A stretch of 64,000 bases of DNA from Vitrella brassicaformis (GCA_001179505.1 CDMY01000055.1:62001-126000); one strand, 5' to 3'. Counted from the stretch's first letter, positions 11,095-23,760 are shown. Notes: generated from the letters alone by a model not told the origin. Numbers and translations are program-made.

Positions 11095-13412
11095 TTAGGC
11101 AGAAGGAAAGTAATATGGGCAGTAAGCTTTCGGGTCTGCATATGGCTCAGGTAGGATACCCCTGGGCTGTGCAACGGTGCGGCTGATGGTACGCCGCACA
11201 GACATCAAGAATAACGGCAGCCATATCGAAATGCTACACACACACGCGGACAGAAAGAGAGAGACAGAAAAAGACAAATGCTGTGAGCCGGGATACCGAT
11301 CGATAATGCGCCGTACCAGAAGCCGGCGAACAGGAACAAGGTCAGTATTATACGGCGAAGAACGCCTTTCTCAGACCTGGACGAAGGCATGGGAAGGTTG
11401 TTCCACCTCATCAAAATACACAGCACGCACAGCTCGAATAGCTGCTCGATAGCCACCTGTAAGACCAAACCCATGCCTTCCTCCACAAGCTGCTCCCATG
11501 ACGCGCCTGCGTAAGCTTGGGCCGTAAGTACAGCCAGGTTGGTAAACAAGAGGGCCACCAACTCACAGGTGGACCAGATGTTCACCTGGTCGGATAGTGC
11601 ACGTAGATACCTGCAATGAGTACACGTAAGTGCACACTGTGTAGATGGTGTCTGAGTCTATTGTGGCCGCGAGTACCTTGGAGACACTTCAAGTGAGGCA
11701 AAGGCCGACTGCAGCCCTCCGACTGGACCAGGAGGAGACAGCGCTGCGCTCATGATTGAGCTTTGACGTCTTAGCGGATGACTGTTCTTTCTCTTGCTGT
11801 GCTGGGTCTTCGTAGCGTCGTTGTCCTTGCCCATGGCTGATCCACTGACCGCCTCCGCTTTGGTCGCCGTCACCGCGATGTCGGTGAAGCAATAAGCTGT
11901 GGGTGCCTGTCTCTTGCACCGGGCCTTGACAAACCTCTTGGCCGACAGGTAAAGTAAAATTGCTGATGCATACAAGGAGACAAGCATAATTGACCAAGAA
12001 TTCACTGATGTGTTCATGGCAGACGCGCGTACAGTAGGGGGAGGAAATGTCCATGATCAGGTCACAGATTGAGATGAGGACAGAGTAGATGAGTTTGGTG
12101 TTCAGCTTCACGGCCTCGGCTTGGAGCATGCCTGATCAGGAACATTACACCCTCTATTGTACGTCTGTCAGCCATGAAGAGGTGACTGACGTGGGAAGAT
12201 GACGTAGACTATCGCAGGCAGTGCTATAAGCAGCGAATTGCACGTGGGAACTCCCTCCTGGATACACATAACATCATGAGAAACAAAGTCGGCTGTCTCT
12301 TAATTGGCTCTCTTAGTCAGTTCGTACTTTGAGCGACCGCACGAGTTTATTGACAAGTCCGATAGCGGGCATGAAGACTGCGAGATATATGACAGCCATC
12401 CAGAATCGGTCCCTGTCAGTGGATGATGCAGCAGCAAATCGTGGCGAGAGGGCAGCGACCCAAATTATTGCCATAGTGTATGCCATCGTGACAGCTGCCG
12501 TGACCTTCATAACATACTCTCGTCTGGCCCTAATTCTCAACGAACCCGCAACGCGCCAGAAGTACACAAAGAAAGCCGCATAATGTGAGCTCCAGTAAAT
12601 CGGAATGATGATGTTTCTTCTTTCTTGGCTGTCGAAATGGAGCTCATGACCAATAGAGATCAACAGACCCAGCGCCAATGCTGGAAGAAAAACGAGCCAC
12701 TCTCTTCAGCCGCACGATCATTCGTCGCAGGTCGGTCCCATCTGTGACGAGCACGACCATGAGCAGCTGCATGAGAGTTTCTATAATGCGGCGAAGGATG
12801 CCAAACACCGGCCCAAACGTACTTGACAGACAACAATATGTGAACATTACAGTGCAACCGACGAGGACGATCGCAATGGCGAGGAGCAATTGCTGACTGC
12901 TGAAGTAGAGCCACAGAAATTCGCCTCAAGGTCATCATGAACGGCTCGGGCTCAAAAGTTGCACCAACAAACACCTCTGTTGTGCTGCCGTCGGGGTGGT
13001 TAATCGTCTTGTACTCCAGTGTGGTGGACCACTCTTCAAAACTAGCCTCGCAGCCTGCCGCCTCCCTAAATTCACGGACCAAATCCACTACAATACGCTC
13101 CTCACGACGCAGTTCAGGGGCAGAGGTGGATTCTCTCGTGTCACCTATCCCAATTGGGTTTGTGCCGATGGTTGATGAATTGGTCGATGTCATCGGGGCC
13201 CGTCCTTCGTGATGTGTTTCGTCGCCATGCGCTGTGGTTGTGATGCATGGCGCTGTGTTGTTTGTCTCTTCAACGTCGTGCTGTTGTTGGCTGACTGAGG
13301 ATGAGAGATTGGACGACGAGAAGGTCGAAAGAGCGGCTGGTTGGTGTACACATTCATCCCCAGGTGATTGAGGCGGTCTCACAGCCTCGCCTTTCACCGT
13401 CAACGCGGACAT
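11095..13412 (-). CDS. Multipass membrane protein, unknown family
   Basis: The start is near 13412 (MSALTVKGEAV). A hydrophilic Ser/Thr-rich N-terminus of about 150 residues is followed by at least seven hydrophobic segments: LLLAIAIVLVGCTVMFTYCC, LVFLPALALGLLISIG, SHYAAFFVYFW, AIIWVAALS, AVIYLAVFMPAIGLV, SIMLVSLYASAILLYL and a C-terminal one. The stop is TAA at 11095-11097 (PYADPKAYCPYYFPSA). To stay in the hydrophobic frame, one base must be skipped near 12924, near 12706 and between 11990 and 12015. No intron explains these breaks. Later exons join in phase. It could be a channel, transporter or receptor; no signature was recognised. Confidence 0.6.
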
Positions 13413-13450
13413 TGTCGACACTTTGTGTCGACCGTTGACCGTTTTCCAAG

Positions 13451-14870
13451 ATGCGAGCTTTTTATGCGAGCCAAGCGGCACGACATCTACGTCATGACAT
13501 CTCCGTGGACAGGCCGCTAGGCGCTATCCTTACTGTCCATCTACTTGTTCGCCTTCCTCCGCTCTGGCGGGATTCAGATCGTCACCATCCGTGCGCTAGA
13601 TCATACGGCCCTGCATATCGCCAGCAGGCTGTTGCCCCAGCAGATCACGTGCTCTCAAGCCCGACAAAAGTAGCAGCAGCAGCGGCAGCCGCGACAGGGG
13701 AGGAGTAGGGGAGGATGATGAAGAAGAAACAGAAGAGGTGCGTGGTGGGCGCATGCAGACGGATGCTACACATCGTCACTCGAGGTGCTGTTTGTGTTGA
13801 CGTTTCTGCAGGAGAAACAGGCGGCCATGATGGAGATGATGGACCAGTCAGTCCAGAAGGCCATCATAGAGGCGCGCACAAGGCGCACTGCCGGCGTTGT
13901 GGAGGACCGCGCCACACAGGTTCGTCGGGGCAGAAAGAGGCGCAAGGGCGAGGAGATGCGTGTGGCACTCACACTCGAGCGCATTGGACGGCACCAGTAG
14001 GACAGCACGAGGATAATGGACAAGCAGGGGTAGAGAAACAGGCTGCCGACACCATTGCCGTGGCGATGGAGGCAGCGCAGGAGGCCATCTCGTTCGGCCA
14101 GTATGCACTCGGTCAGCCACAGATCACACGCAGACGCATGTAACCAATCATTGTGTGTCTGGTCTGTGTGTGTCGCCCCAGACGCAGAGAGCCGGGCCGT
14201 CAGCCTCCTCACTCACCTTCACAGGACATACGACGCGCCACCGAGGCCCTCTCTTGGCGACGACTATCGGCACGACCATTGTGGCGGCGATCTGGACGGC
14301 GGTGTGGATGATTCGGATGGCGAGGGAGTCATCAATGGCATGATGTCGCCTGTGGTGCGGCCTTTTCCCTTCGGCCGCTGGCCTGATTTCGACGAGCCTG
14401 TGTGGCGGTCGGTGTTGAGGAAATGTGTTGAGGGCGAGAGGGACATAGCAGCAGCAGGAGGGGCCGAGGAGCCTGTCACTATCTACGGCAGCGACCGGCA
14501 CGAGGGCGCCATTGCGATGGCCCGCGACGCAGCGAGACGGGCCGGGGTGAGTGACCACATCCACTTTTCCCACAACGACGTTGCCCATCTGCAGTTGCCG
14601 CACCGCGACAAGCCCGACGTGATTGTGACCAATCCGCCGTGGGACATTCGGCTGAGCAGTGACGCCAGGGCGGCGTGGGAGGCGATGAGGGCGTTTGTGT
14701 GCGAGAGGGCGGGAGGGGGCCAGGCCTGGCTGCTGTGCGGGGGCAATGCGCAAGACGAGCTGTTCGGTGCGATGCGCATGCGGGCGGCCAAGAAGCGGAG
14801 GATTGTGCAGGGGGGCGTCGAGATGAGCTTGAGGGCCTTTGACATATGGGACCTACACAGAGACAGATAG
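13451..14870 (+). CDS. RNA methyltransferase-like (UPF0020/RlmL type) protein lacking motif I
   Basis: Phased exons 13812-13959, 14028-14111 and 14182-14870 are well supported; 5' exons from about 13451 are less certain and need one base skipped near 13657. The C-terminal part has FPFGRWPDFDEPVW, YGSDRHEGAIAMARDAARRA, the catalytic NPPWDIRL motif and a final RIVQGGVEMSLRAFDIW. This is the order seen in RlmL/THUMP-associated N2-guanine RNA methyltransferases. The SAM-binding DPxCGSGT motif, which should precede FPFGRW, was not found; in its place is an Asp/Gly-rich stretch. The N-terminal part is helical (QAAMMEMMDQSVQKAIIEAR) rather than a recognisable THUMP domain. Activity is therefore doubtful. 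Confidence 0.65.
13452..13472. promoter_or_regulatory. TGCGAGCT/TGCGAGCC pair in a divergent promoter
   Basis: TGCGAGCT at 13452-13459 and TGCGAGCC at 13465-13472, 40-60 bp upstream of the minus-strand membrane gene start and overlapping the 5' end of the plus-strand methyltransferase gene. Confidence 0.4.
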
Positions 14871-15957
14871 AGAGACGCACAGGGGGAAAAACAGAGAAGG
14901 ACCGTAGGAGAGGGAGGGGAGGGGAGGGAACAGATGACTGAGGGAGGGAGAGGACTGTCCACGGTAAATATTGGCTGCGTCGGTAGTATTTGTCATGCCT
15001 GCCTGCACCACACGCACCCACCGCCCGCCCGCCATGTGTGACTGTCTATTATGCGTGTGTGTGTGCGTCTGGTGCACTAGTCTGGTGTTTATGGCTCGGC
15101 TAGCTGTGTGTGTGTGTGTGTGTCTGTGTGTGTGTGTCCGTCTCACTCTCGCTGTGCGTCCATGGGTTCTTGGCCGATTTGCCTGGGGCCTGTTGACATG
15201 AGTATTGAGAGTGAGACTTCACCTCACTCACTAAGTTGTGTCTTCCTGTCAACTGACACACATGGGTTCGCCATTTATCCTTTCCACTCGGTTGCACCAC
15301 TTCCGACCTCACTGCACAGACAGAGCATCATGCACGAACAGATACCCTCTGTGCCGCACACACACGTTTCACCCTCGTCGACACACATGAATGACGCCTG
15401 TGTGCGTGGGAGTGTTTTCCGCCTGCTGCTGCTCCGACTTCTCAGACCCCACACGTCAAAACGGACTTGCAATGGGAAAAAACCTCTTCGCTCCCGATCG
15501 CGGGGAAGAAATGCGAGCTTAGAAGCGCAAAAGGAGGAGAGAGAGCCCTCAGGAGATCTGCAGCAGAGAGGCTCACAAGTGCACTGCCTCATCGCACTGC
15601 ATCGAGTGCATCTATAGATGCTCGAGTTTCTGATGGTGGTTCCTCTCTGCGACGCGTTTCTTTTACTCTCATCGTCACTCGTGGCTTGCTCGCCACTCCA
15701 GCGCATCCTGCAGCCAACCAATGAGTCGGATCCCTCCCCCCCCCTCCGTCCGGGGTGGCGTGACCCAGGCGGGTGACGTAGAATTGTTGCCGCGAAACCA
15801 CGCCGCGTTTAACAAGCCTCTCCCCCGTTAACGCCCTCCCCCATTAACGCCCTGGCGCCGGCGGCCGGCGTGGCGTCCTGGGTGCAGGCTTGTGCAACCA
15901 CTGTTCACGCCCAGTCATTCTGTTTCTCTCGTCACAGTTCTCCTTAGCTTTTCCGTC
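14871..15957. other. Intergenic with TG/CA microsatellites
   Basis: A TG-rich run lies at about 15056-15140. TGCGAGCT at 15512-15519 lies 440 bp upstream of the S74 gene. A C-rich tract lies at 15732-15755. No coding exon was recognised. Confidence 0.5.
15512..15519. promoter_or_regulatory. TGCGAGCT octamer upstream of the S74 gene
   Basis: Same octamer as in the other 5' regions of this window. Confidence 0.3.
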
Positions 15958-16937
15958 ATGGCGGGTGGCGGCCTCGTGATGCTCTTGGGCGCCGTCGCTG
16001 TGGCCCTCCCCGGGGTTCTGGGTCAGCGCTGGGTGGCAGGAGATTTCAATAACGGCAGAGGCAACGTCGTCTGGGGTCGTGGCTTCGCCCATGGAACCTG
16101 CCGAGATGTCAGCACGGGGGCCACGACTCCCAACCCGCTGATCTACACCGCACTTGATAACGGATATATTAATGCGGGTCGAGGCTGGGGTAAGTAAGGG
16201 AGCTAGGGGCAGTCCTACAGAATCAAAGTCATGTTCTTCCATTGTCATTTCTTCCCTGCCTGGTGCCTGTCTACCCGCAGGGGTCATCGGATGTAACGAC
16301 GAGACGAAAATCCATATGGTGGCGGCCCATACCGTCGTCCGTAACCGTGTACGAGGCCTGTCGGATGCCAGATACAAGACCAACATCCAGAGCGTTAATC
16401 GCACCAGCCTCAGCCATTTCTACGACGCCTATGCTAAGTTTCCGTTGAAGAAGTTCAACGAGGCCGTTGCTGAGGACGAAGCGGAGGGCCAACCACAGTA
16501 CATCGGTACGTGGCCGACCTTTGGCTGCAGTGCACTGCTGTTCTCCCTTATTCTTGCTCAACTCTCACCCATGTCTCTTTTGCTCGCAGGCGTCGTGGCT
16601 CAGGACTTGCGCGAGTTGCTTCCCGAGGCGGTGGTCGAGACGCAGTACGAGAGCATCACTGCCGAGGGCGAAGTGATCAAGGGGGAGCCCACACTGTACG
16701 TGGACATGGACACCATCCTCTACAGTCACGTGAGTGGGCAACGGTAGAAGGTTCCTTTTCGTCGACTAGGTTGCCTTGAGAGTTGTTTCTCGGGTTCGAT
16801 TTGTTCAGATTGCGGTGACGAAGCAGCTCATTCAGAAGGTCGACAAGCTCAATGACACCAAAGAGCAGCTGCAGGAGACCCAAAGAGCGTTGAAGGTCCT
16901 GCAGGACCGCATGGACGCATTCGAGGGCGCCCATTAA
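15958..16937 (+). CDS. Secreted protein with peptidase S74 (intramolecular chaperone) domain
   Basis: Four exons with matching phases: 15958-16189, 16281-16505, 16590-16729 and 16809-16937, giving 241 residues. The N-terminus is a signal peptide (VMLLGAVAVALPGVLGQ). From about residue 110 the S74 pattern appears: LSDARYKTNI with the Ser and Lys of the autocatalytic dyad, then YIGVVAQDLRELLPEAVVET, LYVDMDTILYSH and a C-terminal coiled coil (TKQLIQKVDKLNDTKEQLQE). In phage tail spikes and in metazoan MYRF this domain trimerises and cuts itself at the Ser (family knowledge). A secreted protist protein consisting of little else is unusual. Self-cleavage here is inferred from the intact dyad. Confidence 0.85.
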
Positions 16938-17643
16938 GGTCAAGGGTGATTGATGTGATAGTCCAGGAGGGACGCTGGCTGTCGTCAAGTTTGTGGTGCT
17001 GGAGGATAATCATTTCTCTATCGTTGCTTTTCACGTACACGCAGCGACGACGAGGGGCAGAATCACTGCATCAGAAAAGGTTGGCCAATCGCCGCCGACT
17101 GCTCTGATTCTTCTTCAGTTGTTTTTCTTGTGCGACCATTTTGCTTTGTCTGATTCTGCTCTGCCTTGTCGGTGATCTGCGATTTCGCCGTTTCTCTCGC
17201 TTCGTTTCCTGAGCGATGGCTGCCATGCTATGCATCACTTCGGCTTTACACACATGAAATTCGCTTTCTTCGCAATCTTGAAACGGACTCGAGTATGCCA
17301 ACTGACGATCGAACTCATCGATGACTGACGCATGCACAATGAATTCACGCAAGGAGCATGAATGCAACGAGTCTGACAGTGTACACAATTCAGCCCATAC
17401 ATGGCCATGAAGCAGCCAAAACACACACACACGGTCCATCCATCCATCCATCATCGGCTATTTCAAGTTTGTGGGTCTGTTGCACCAACAAATATGTCAG
17501 TCATCAGGATGAACGGCACGCATACATCCATGCAATGCCTGCTATAGTCTGCTCTCCCTCCCTCCCTCCCGCCCCGGCCGCCCCGGCCGCTGTATGTGTC
17601 GTTGAATTATCTACCCGTCTCACTGTCTGTCTGTCTGTCTGCC
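16938..17643. other. Intergenic
   Basis: Nothing convincing; CCAT and CTGT repeats near 17436-17455 and 17620-17645, and a C/G-rich CCGGCCG run at about 17565-17590. Confidence 0.5.
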
Positions 17644-20619
17644 TCATGGTACTTGGGCGGTCCGTATGTGTTGGTTGGTGCATGCCATGTGCTGTGTGGC
17701 GTAGTCAGTCAGTCGTGTCTGTCTGTTTTCCATCGGCCGGCCCACACGGCAGTGGGGCCCTTGAAACACTCCACAGCCGTCAACTACACCACACACCACA
17801 TAGGAAGAGAGAATCTGACACATTGATGTATACATGGAGGATGTGATGTGTATTCTATGTACCGTTGCTGGTGCCTTGCCGTCCTCAATCGCCTGGCAGG
17901 CATCGAGAAGGAGAAAGATGGAAACATAGATAGCCCGCCATATATATGCTCATACCTACCTGGCACATGTACGCGAAGGACTGGGCGTCCAGACGGCTGC
18001 CCGAGATCCGCTGGCCGTGCAGCGATATCAAATCCTTCCTGTGCTCACAAATGCATATACACATAAGACATCCATGTGTGTAACATGTGGAACGCATGTG
18101 TGTGTGCGTCTATGATGACTGGTTGCATTCGAGTAGGAGTGTCTGCAGCTCGCGCAGCACGGCCGCAAACGGACTGCGGAGCAACGGCGTGAAAACCACC
18201 ATGCGCTGCACAAACGATCGCGAGACACGGACCCTTGTATGGCCATGCATTCTCCATGCCCATGTCTCTGTGTACCTGTGTGGAGTTGCCATTGGTGCAC
18301 AGCAGACGATAGCCATTCTCCTGCTGGGGGCCCACAACACTGCACATGCACACATGCACCATTTGCATGTCACACACAAGAGTTCTATCTTCCCTGTCTG
18401 CCTCCTCATTCACCGATTCTCGATGGTGATGGCCGTTTTGGCCTCCGTGGCATCGGCACCGCAACGAGCATCACACTGCATGTGTGCACCACAGTAGAGC
18501 GTGTGCACACATGTCTCTCCCTCCCTGACGAGCTTCAAGCACTTACCATGACGGCTTTCTTGCCCGATGCGATGTGGGACCACTTAAGCACTCGAATGAA
18601 TGGCAGCAGATGCAACGCAGCACGCTCGTCACCTCCATACATAAACGCGACGAAAAGAAAAATATGCATGCACCTGGATGCCCTTGGTCTTTGTGCGTAC
18701 GTGGATATTCTGCGAGCGTTTCGGCGACCTCTTCATGGTCCTCCTTGGTCGCCTTGGGCAGCGGCACACGACGGGGGGCAGTCGTCTTGGGCTCCACACA
18801 CTCACGCTCAGTCACCGAACGACCCTCACGAACGGCAAAATCTGATCAAAAGGGATACACAGACACGCAAATGGGAGCATGGACGCCTCTTCGTTCCCTC
18901 TCGCACCCATGTCTTTGAGTATGATGTCTTTGATGTTCTTCTGCTGCTGTTGCTGTGCCGCCTTCTGACGCCCACCGCCGAAGAGCAGGTCCAGTGGCGA
19001 GGGAGCTGCCAGAGACTCCCCCGCATCCCCAGCCACAGCACCACCGCCCCCCTTGCCCACAGCCACATGATGCTGCTGCACCACACTCTGGTGCACAGAC
19101 GGACCGCCACCCCCACCAGCAGCAAACAGACCGCCACACGCTTGGGTCGTGGCGACCGGTTCCTCCACCATGGGGCGGGAGGGGGTGTGCGTTTGGGTGT
19201 TCTGGTAGGACGGGTATCGCTGCTCAGTGGTGTGGTCCTCTGTGTGTGCCGGGGGGATGTATGTGGGGGGATTGGTGTATGTCAGTGGGGGCTGCTGGTG
19301 CTGGTGCTGGTGGATGGGGGTGGGGGCTGGGATGGCGGGAGGAAGCAGCATGTGAGATGGCAGAGCTACGGGCTGATCAAAGACAGGGAAAGACGGACGT
19401 ATACACGCAAGCCAGGTGAGCTTCATTTGTATTTGAGTGTGACCTGGAATGTGGGTTGGTTGCTGATGTTGGTGTCGGTGATCGTCGTGGTGGCGCATTG
19501 CATCTTCTGTAGGGTGCTGATGTGTCGTTCGGCGGCGGCGAGTCGCTCGTCAATCTGAGCCAGCCACTTGCTGTGACCGCCCACCTCAGACATCTGACAT
19601 ACACCACAGAAAGAGACAAAGTGCAGGACAGAAAGAGAGCTTTTGTTGGGATGTGTTGTGTGTCGCAGGTGGTCTCACCGTCTGTGTGTGGATCTGCTGC
19701 AGTTCGTAGTGTTTGGCGCTCCACATGCCCATGTCGTGCACACACTGACTCAACACACCCTGATGCCCCTCAACCTGGACCAACACAGACACACAACATA
19801 GACCTCCACACGTGGTGCCGTGCCCTACACGCGCCGGTACCTGTCGTTTGATGGTATCGATTTGCATGGCTATGTCCTCCTGCACCCAGAACTGCATGCT
19901 GCACACGTTGCTCTGCACACGCTCCACCTCCTTCGCCAAATCCACCTGACACTGCAAAGCACGGGATAGATGAATTGGGCGCATCCATCCATCCATCCAT
20001 CGCTGAATCTGTAATCTTGTATACATGCTCCCACCTCCTTGATGGACTTGCTCGCCACGTATTCGCTGTTGGCGATGACCTGAAAAGAGAGAGAACACAC
20101 GTAGGACGTGGGCCGTTCTTCTCGCTCGCCTCTTCCCACCTGCGCCGCCCGCATGATTTCGATCTCCTTGAGCGCCTTGGCCACCTCAAAGGACGTCTGA
20201 CCCAACTGCACACATGAAACCATCGACAGATGCGTCCGAATGCATCTGCCGAAGTGTGCTGCTGCACAAACCTTGATCTTCAGCTGCTCGAGCCGTTTCT
20301 CGTGGTCACTCAGCTGCTTCCGAGCCTCCTCAGAGGTCTGACAAGACCACAGGATGGCACAGGTGGCATAGATGCATAGATGCGATGCACGCACCTCACT
20401 TCTTACCCAGCCGACCATGGGCGCGCTGGCGCGATACTCCTCAGTCTGCCTCTCTTGCTTGCCCACCCCGTCACCCACCACTTCCCGGTCCTTACCACCC
20501 GCCGCCCCGCTGCCGCTGTTTGGTCCATTCCGGTCCAGATCTGTCGCTGCGGTGGTGGATGTGGATGGCTTGGCCTCCACAATGGGTCGCTCGGACTGAA
20601 TTGAACACGTACTCGTCAT
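17644..20619 (-). CDS. Long coiled-coil protein with Gln/Pro-rich centre, unknown
   Basis: Starts at 20619 (exon 1: 20407-20619, 71 codons) and runs through many short phase-consistent exons. Residues up to about 280 are predicted coiled coil (QLSDHEKRLEQLKIK, FEVAKALKEIEIMRAAQ, DLAKEVERVQSNV, QIDERLAAAERHISTLQKMQ). Then comes a His/Gln/Pro-rich segment (HQHQHQQPP, AAQQQQQKNIKDIILKDM) and a folded C-terminal part (HLLPFIRVLKWSHIASGKKA, RMVVFTPLLRSPFAAVLREL, SLHGQRISGSRLDAQSFAY). The end is uncertain: the last exon runs to a TGA at 17644 through repeat-like sequence, or the protein may stop near 18110. No family was recognised; the layout suits a scaffold or cytoskeletal role. Confidence 0.6.
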
Positions 20620-20974
20620 CGACTGATGTAGCAGTGGGGGGTCTGGACGAGAACAGAAGAGGGGGGACCCTTTGTAAATGTAAATGCGCATTTGCAGTGG
20701 AATGCTGTCTCTCACAAAACTCTGAAACAATGCAAACGAAACACCCTACCGGCGTCAGTTGACTGTGTGCTTGTGTGCTTGTATGTATCAGCCAAAAAAT
20801 CATGCAGTCCACGACCCATTCAGTGACTCACTCACTGCAATGAGTGCAGGCGGTCTGACACGCCCATGCCATAGTTTGGTCAGCACGTCTCACTTCACAC
20901 GATGTCCAGACACGTACATGCGCCATGCAGTCATGGACATATGAATGCAGTAATGCATTAGTTGAGTGAGGCGA

Positions 20975-23272
20975 CTACCCTTTCCATCGCATGAGCGGTG
21001 ACCATTCTTCCATACTGCTCACTGTGGCCGGCTGGCCGTCATGAAAGGTCTGACCCCGGCCTTCCTGGAAATACCGCGGGTCGGCATTGCCAAACAAAAC
21101 AGGATACCTGCAGGCGACAATACATACCGACACATCAGAAAAGAGAAGACGTCTTTTCTGCAATTGATGACCAATCTTCACCACACGTACCTGTGAGGGT
21201 TGCACTTGACGAACCATGGCGGCTCATTCAGCTTTAATTTATCATCTCCTTCGCCAAGCTGATTCAAACATACAATGGTATGATCAAGGGCTCTGCATAT
21301 ATATGGCACAACAATGGCTTTCTCACTCACCTCATGTTTTCGCATATATCGTCCTTCGTTGCGATACACTCGCGTATAGCCCTCTGAGTACAGTCTCCTC
21401 TGCGCCCACACCAATCGAGCCGCCATCTCATTGAAGAGCGCTCGAGGTGGTGTTCATGATGGGCTTCTAGCGGCGGCCAAATTGGCAAGCCGAAGAGCCT
21501 CCAAGTCACGCAGGCCAGTGTCTGAATATGAATGTCCTCGGGAGTGCTATAGGGAGACATACCTGTGTCTGCTCACCTGAGAGCGGTTTGTTGAGATTGG
21601 CCCGCAACTCGGATGGGAGGGCATCAGGCGGATCTCCAAATAGAGCATCGCCCATGCACGACTCACGGATGTAGATCTGACCCCTGCCTTCACCGTAGGT
21701 CGTATCTGAGATCGAACACAGCACATACGTGAGAACGCTTGGCATTGTCGCCTGTACATTTGACGAAAAGGAACGGGATGAAGTTGTAGTCTGTAATATG
21801 CCAGCTGCACTTGAAAGGAAGGGGGTGTAGTTTAAACATCTGAACGATAAGTCTTCATACCCTCCATAGAGCTTTGGCTGCACTAGTCGGCGGTAGAAGT
21901 ACATTCGGCGGCTCCTGACCAACTCAAAAGGCTGTGAAAGAAAGTCATCGACAATATTATATTTTGTCTCGTGCCCCCATTACCATTCATACCACGAAAG
22001 TGCCCCGCGGGGCTGTCCCATTAGGAAATTGGGAGAGTTGCATGTCCATCATCCCCGTGAACACGATATTGAAGTTGCCCGCCCAGCTGATGAGAACAAG
22101 TGCAGCATCCTCAAGAGGTTTGGCCAGCTCACAGTGCTTGATCAGCTTCATCACTTCGCCGGCAGGTATCTTGGATTCACAGAGCATAAAGAGACATGGT
22201 CAATGACGTCAACAGTGTCTGTCATGCGCACCTCATCTGGGTCGCTCATGAAGACCAGGTCTTCCCCAAGGCTGACATACTTGTGATCCATTTCCTCGTT
22301 GAGCTGCAGAAACCTCTGCACGACCTCGTTACGTGCCCACGACTGTGCTTCGAAGCACGCTTCATCGTTTTTGCAAGCTGGGCTGCTCTCATATTTTGTG
22401 CGCATCACTGATTCCGACAGCTCGATGACGAGAATTCGATCTCGCAAGTCACCAAACCTGGAAACAGCAATTCAATCACCCATCGATGACGTGCCATCGA
22501 TTCTTTCGACCATTGAGGGTCTTGCAGCGCCCGGGTCATCAAGAGAGGCTTCGAGCTCCCTGTCGAAGTCACCCGACTTTCCCCAGCGACAAACCAGTCG
22601 ACTGCGTGCCGCAACTCGTTGAAGCGCACCTCCGCCATATCTGAGTGTCAACACCAAAATCGGATCCATTCGCCCACCCGCAGACAGAATCTCACGTCTC
22701 ACCCAGGTCAAAGCCGAAGTAAAAGATATCGACAATTTTCCGCGGTCTGTCCAATCGTTTGCCCGACAGGAGCCCGGTGTGCCTGTCATTTGCTGTGCAG
22801 TCGCCGTCGCGTAGTTCAGTGTAGCTCGTTCAGTGTAGCTCGAGAGCGACACAGCTCGCATTGATGGGCACGGGAGGGGCAGACAAAACGTACGTGGACA
22901 AAGCGTCGATAACTCTTTGACGCATTTCTGCAGACAAACAGTGTAATTCCCATTCGACGACACACGGGACAGGCTTTTTGCAATCTTACGTCTCGGTGCG
23001 TATGGCTGGCTGGGATGCTTGGGCACGTCCCCGAAGTCGAAGGCCATAAGGGCGCCAACCAGGGAAGGGACGAAAGAAGCAGATGGTGCTGTTGTTGAGG
23101 GATCGGTGTGAACCTCAGTAAGGGATTCCACTATAATTGGCCTCTGGGTACGACGAGGGGCCAAGCGAGGGGCACGAAGGAAGGACACGAGAGAGGCGTG
23201 AGCGAGAAGGAAGCGATGAGAGAGAAACACAATAAGGAAAACAGCCCCACTGAGGCTCTGTGGAGTCGCCAT
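20975..23272 (-). CDS. GT17 family N-acetylglucosaminyltransferase (MGAT3-like), with in-frame TGA
   Basis: Exon 1 (22990-23272) encodes a signal-anchor (LSGAVFLIVFLSHRFLLAHA), suiting a type II Golgi enzyme. Later exons give RKIVDIFYFGFDL, DMAEVRFNELRHAVDWFV, a diagnostic GEDLVFMSDPDEIPAGEVM and a CSWH motif, in the order of beta-1,4-mannosyl-glycoprotein GlcNAc-transferases. Such enzymes add bisecting GlcNAc in the Golgi (family knowledge); the exact acceptor here is unknown. The last exons end RYPVLFGNADPRYFQEG and a TAG at 20975. Intron phases agree throughout, but the exon at about 21378-21526 has a TGA at 21454-21456 in the frame fixed by both flanking introns. That exon is an insertion relative to MGAT3. 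Divergent from the family copy at 23761. Confidence 0.75.
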
Positions 23273-23454
23273 TGCCGTCTCGGCGTCGTCTCGCGATGCC
23301 CCCACGACGTGGACTGATGCCCCCACGACCGCGCGCATCGGGTGAAGATTCGTTCGCCGCCAGACACAATGTGAGTAGATGGCACACACTGCATACATCC
23401 TGAGTCATTTTTTGGTGCTCTCGCTTTCAGATCTCCCTCTCAGGTCTGCAGTCG

Positions 23455-23462
23455 AGCTCGCA
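23455..23462. promoter_or_regulatory. AGCTCGCA octamer between divergent genes
   Basis: Lies between the GT17 start (23272, minus) and the copy-B coding start (23761, plus), or inside a 5' exon of the latter. Confidence 0.35.
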
Positions 23463-23760
23463 GACGAACCGCCGTGCGGATCTTCCTCTCCACTTTGCTG
23501 CCTGGCGTCACACACCATCACTGACTGTCCACATCGGGTGAGCAAGGAAACAGAGCACACGCATCAATGGCGTGTATTCAGAGTGGCTCCAGATGGATGC
23601 GGCTGCGTGTGTATGTGTGCAGGTTTGGTTTTTGCTTTCCCACTTGTCACATCGCCGCTGGCTTGCCACCAGCTCACGTAAGGGGGCAAACAAGGCGCTC
23701 TCAGACAGTCCGTCTGCATGCCACTCTGTGTTGTTCATTGTGCAGATATCTCAGTCACTG

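Noticed and set aside
22472-23398. 308-codon uninterrupted minus frame over the GT17 5' region
   Set aside because: Reads through introns; the spliced frame gives the GT17 motifs, this one does not.
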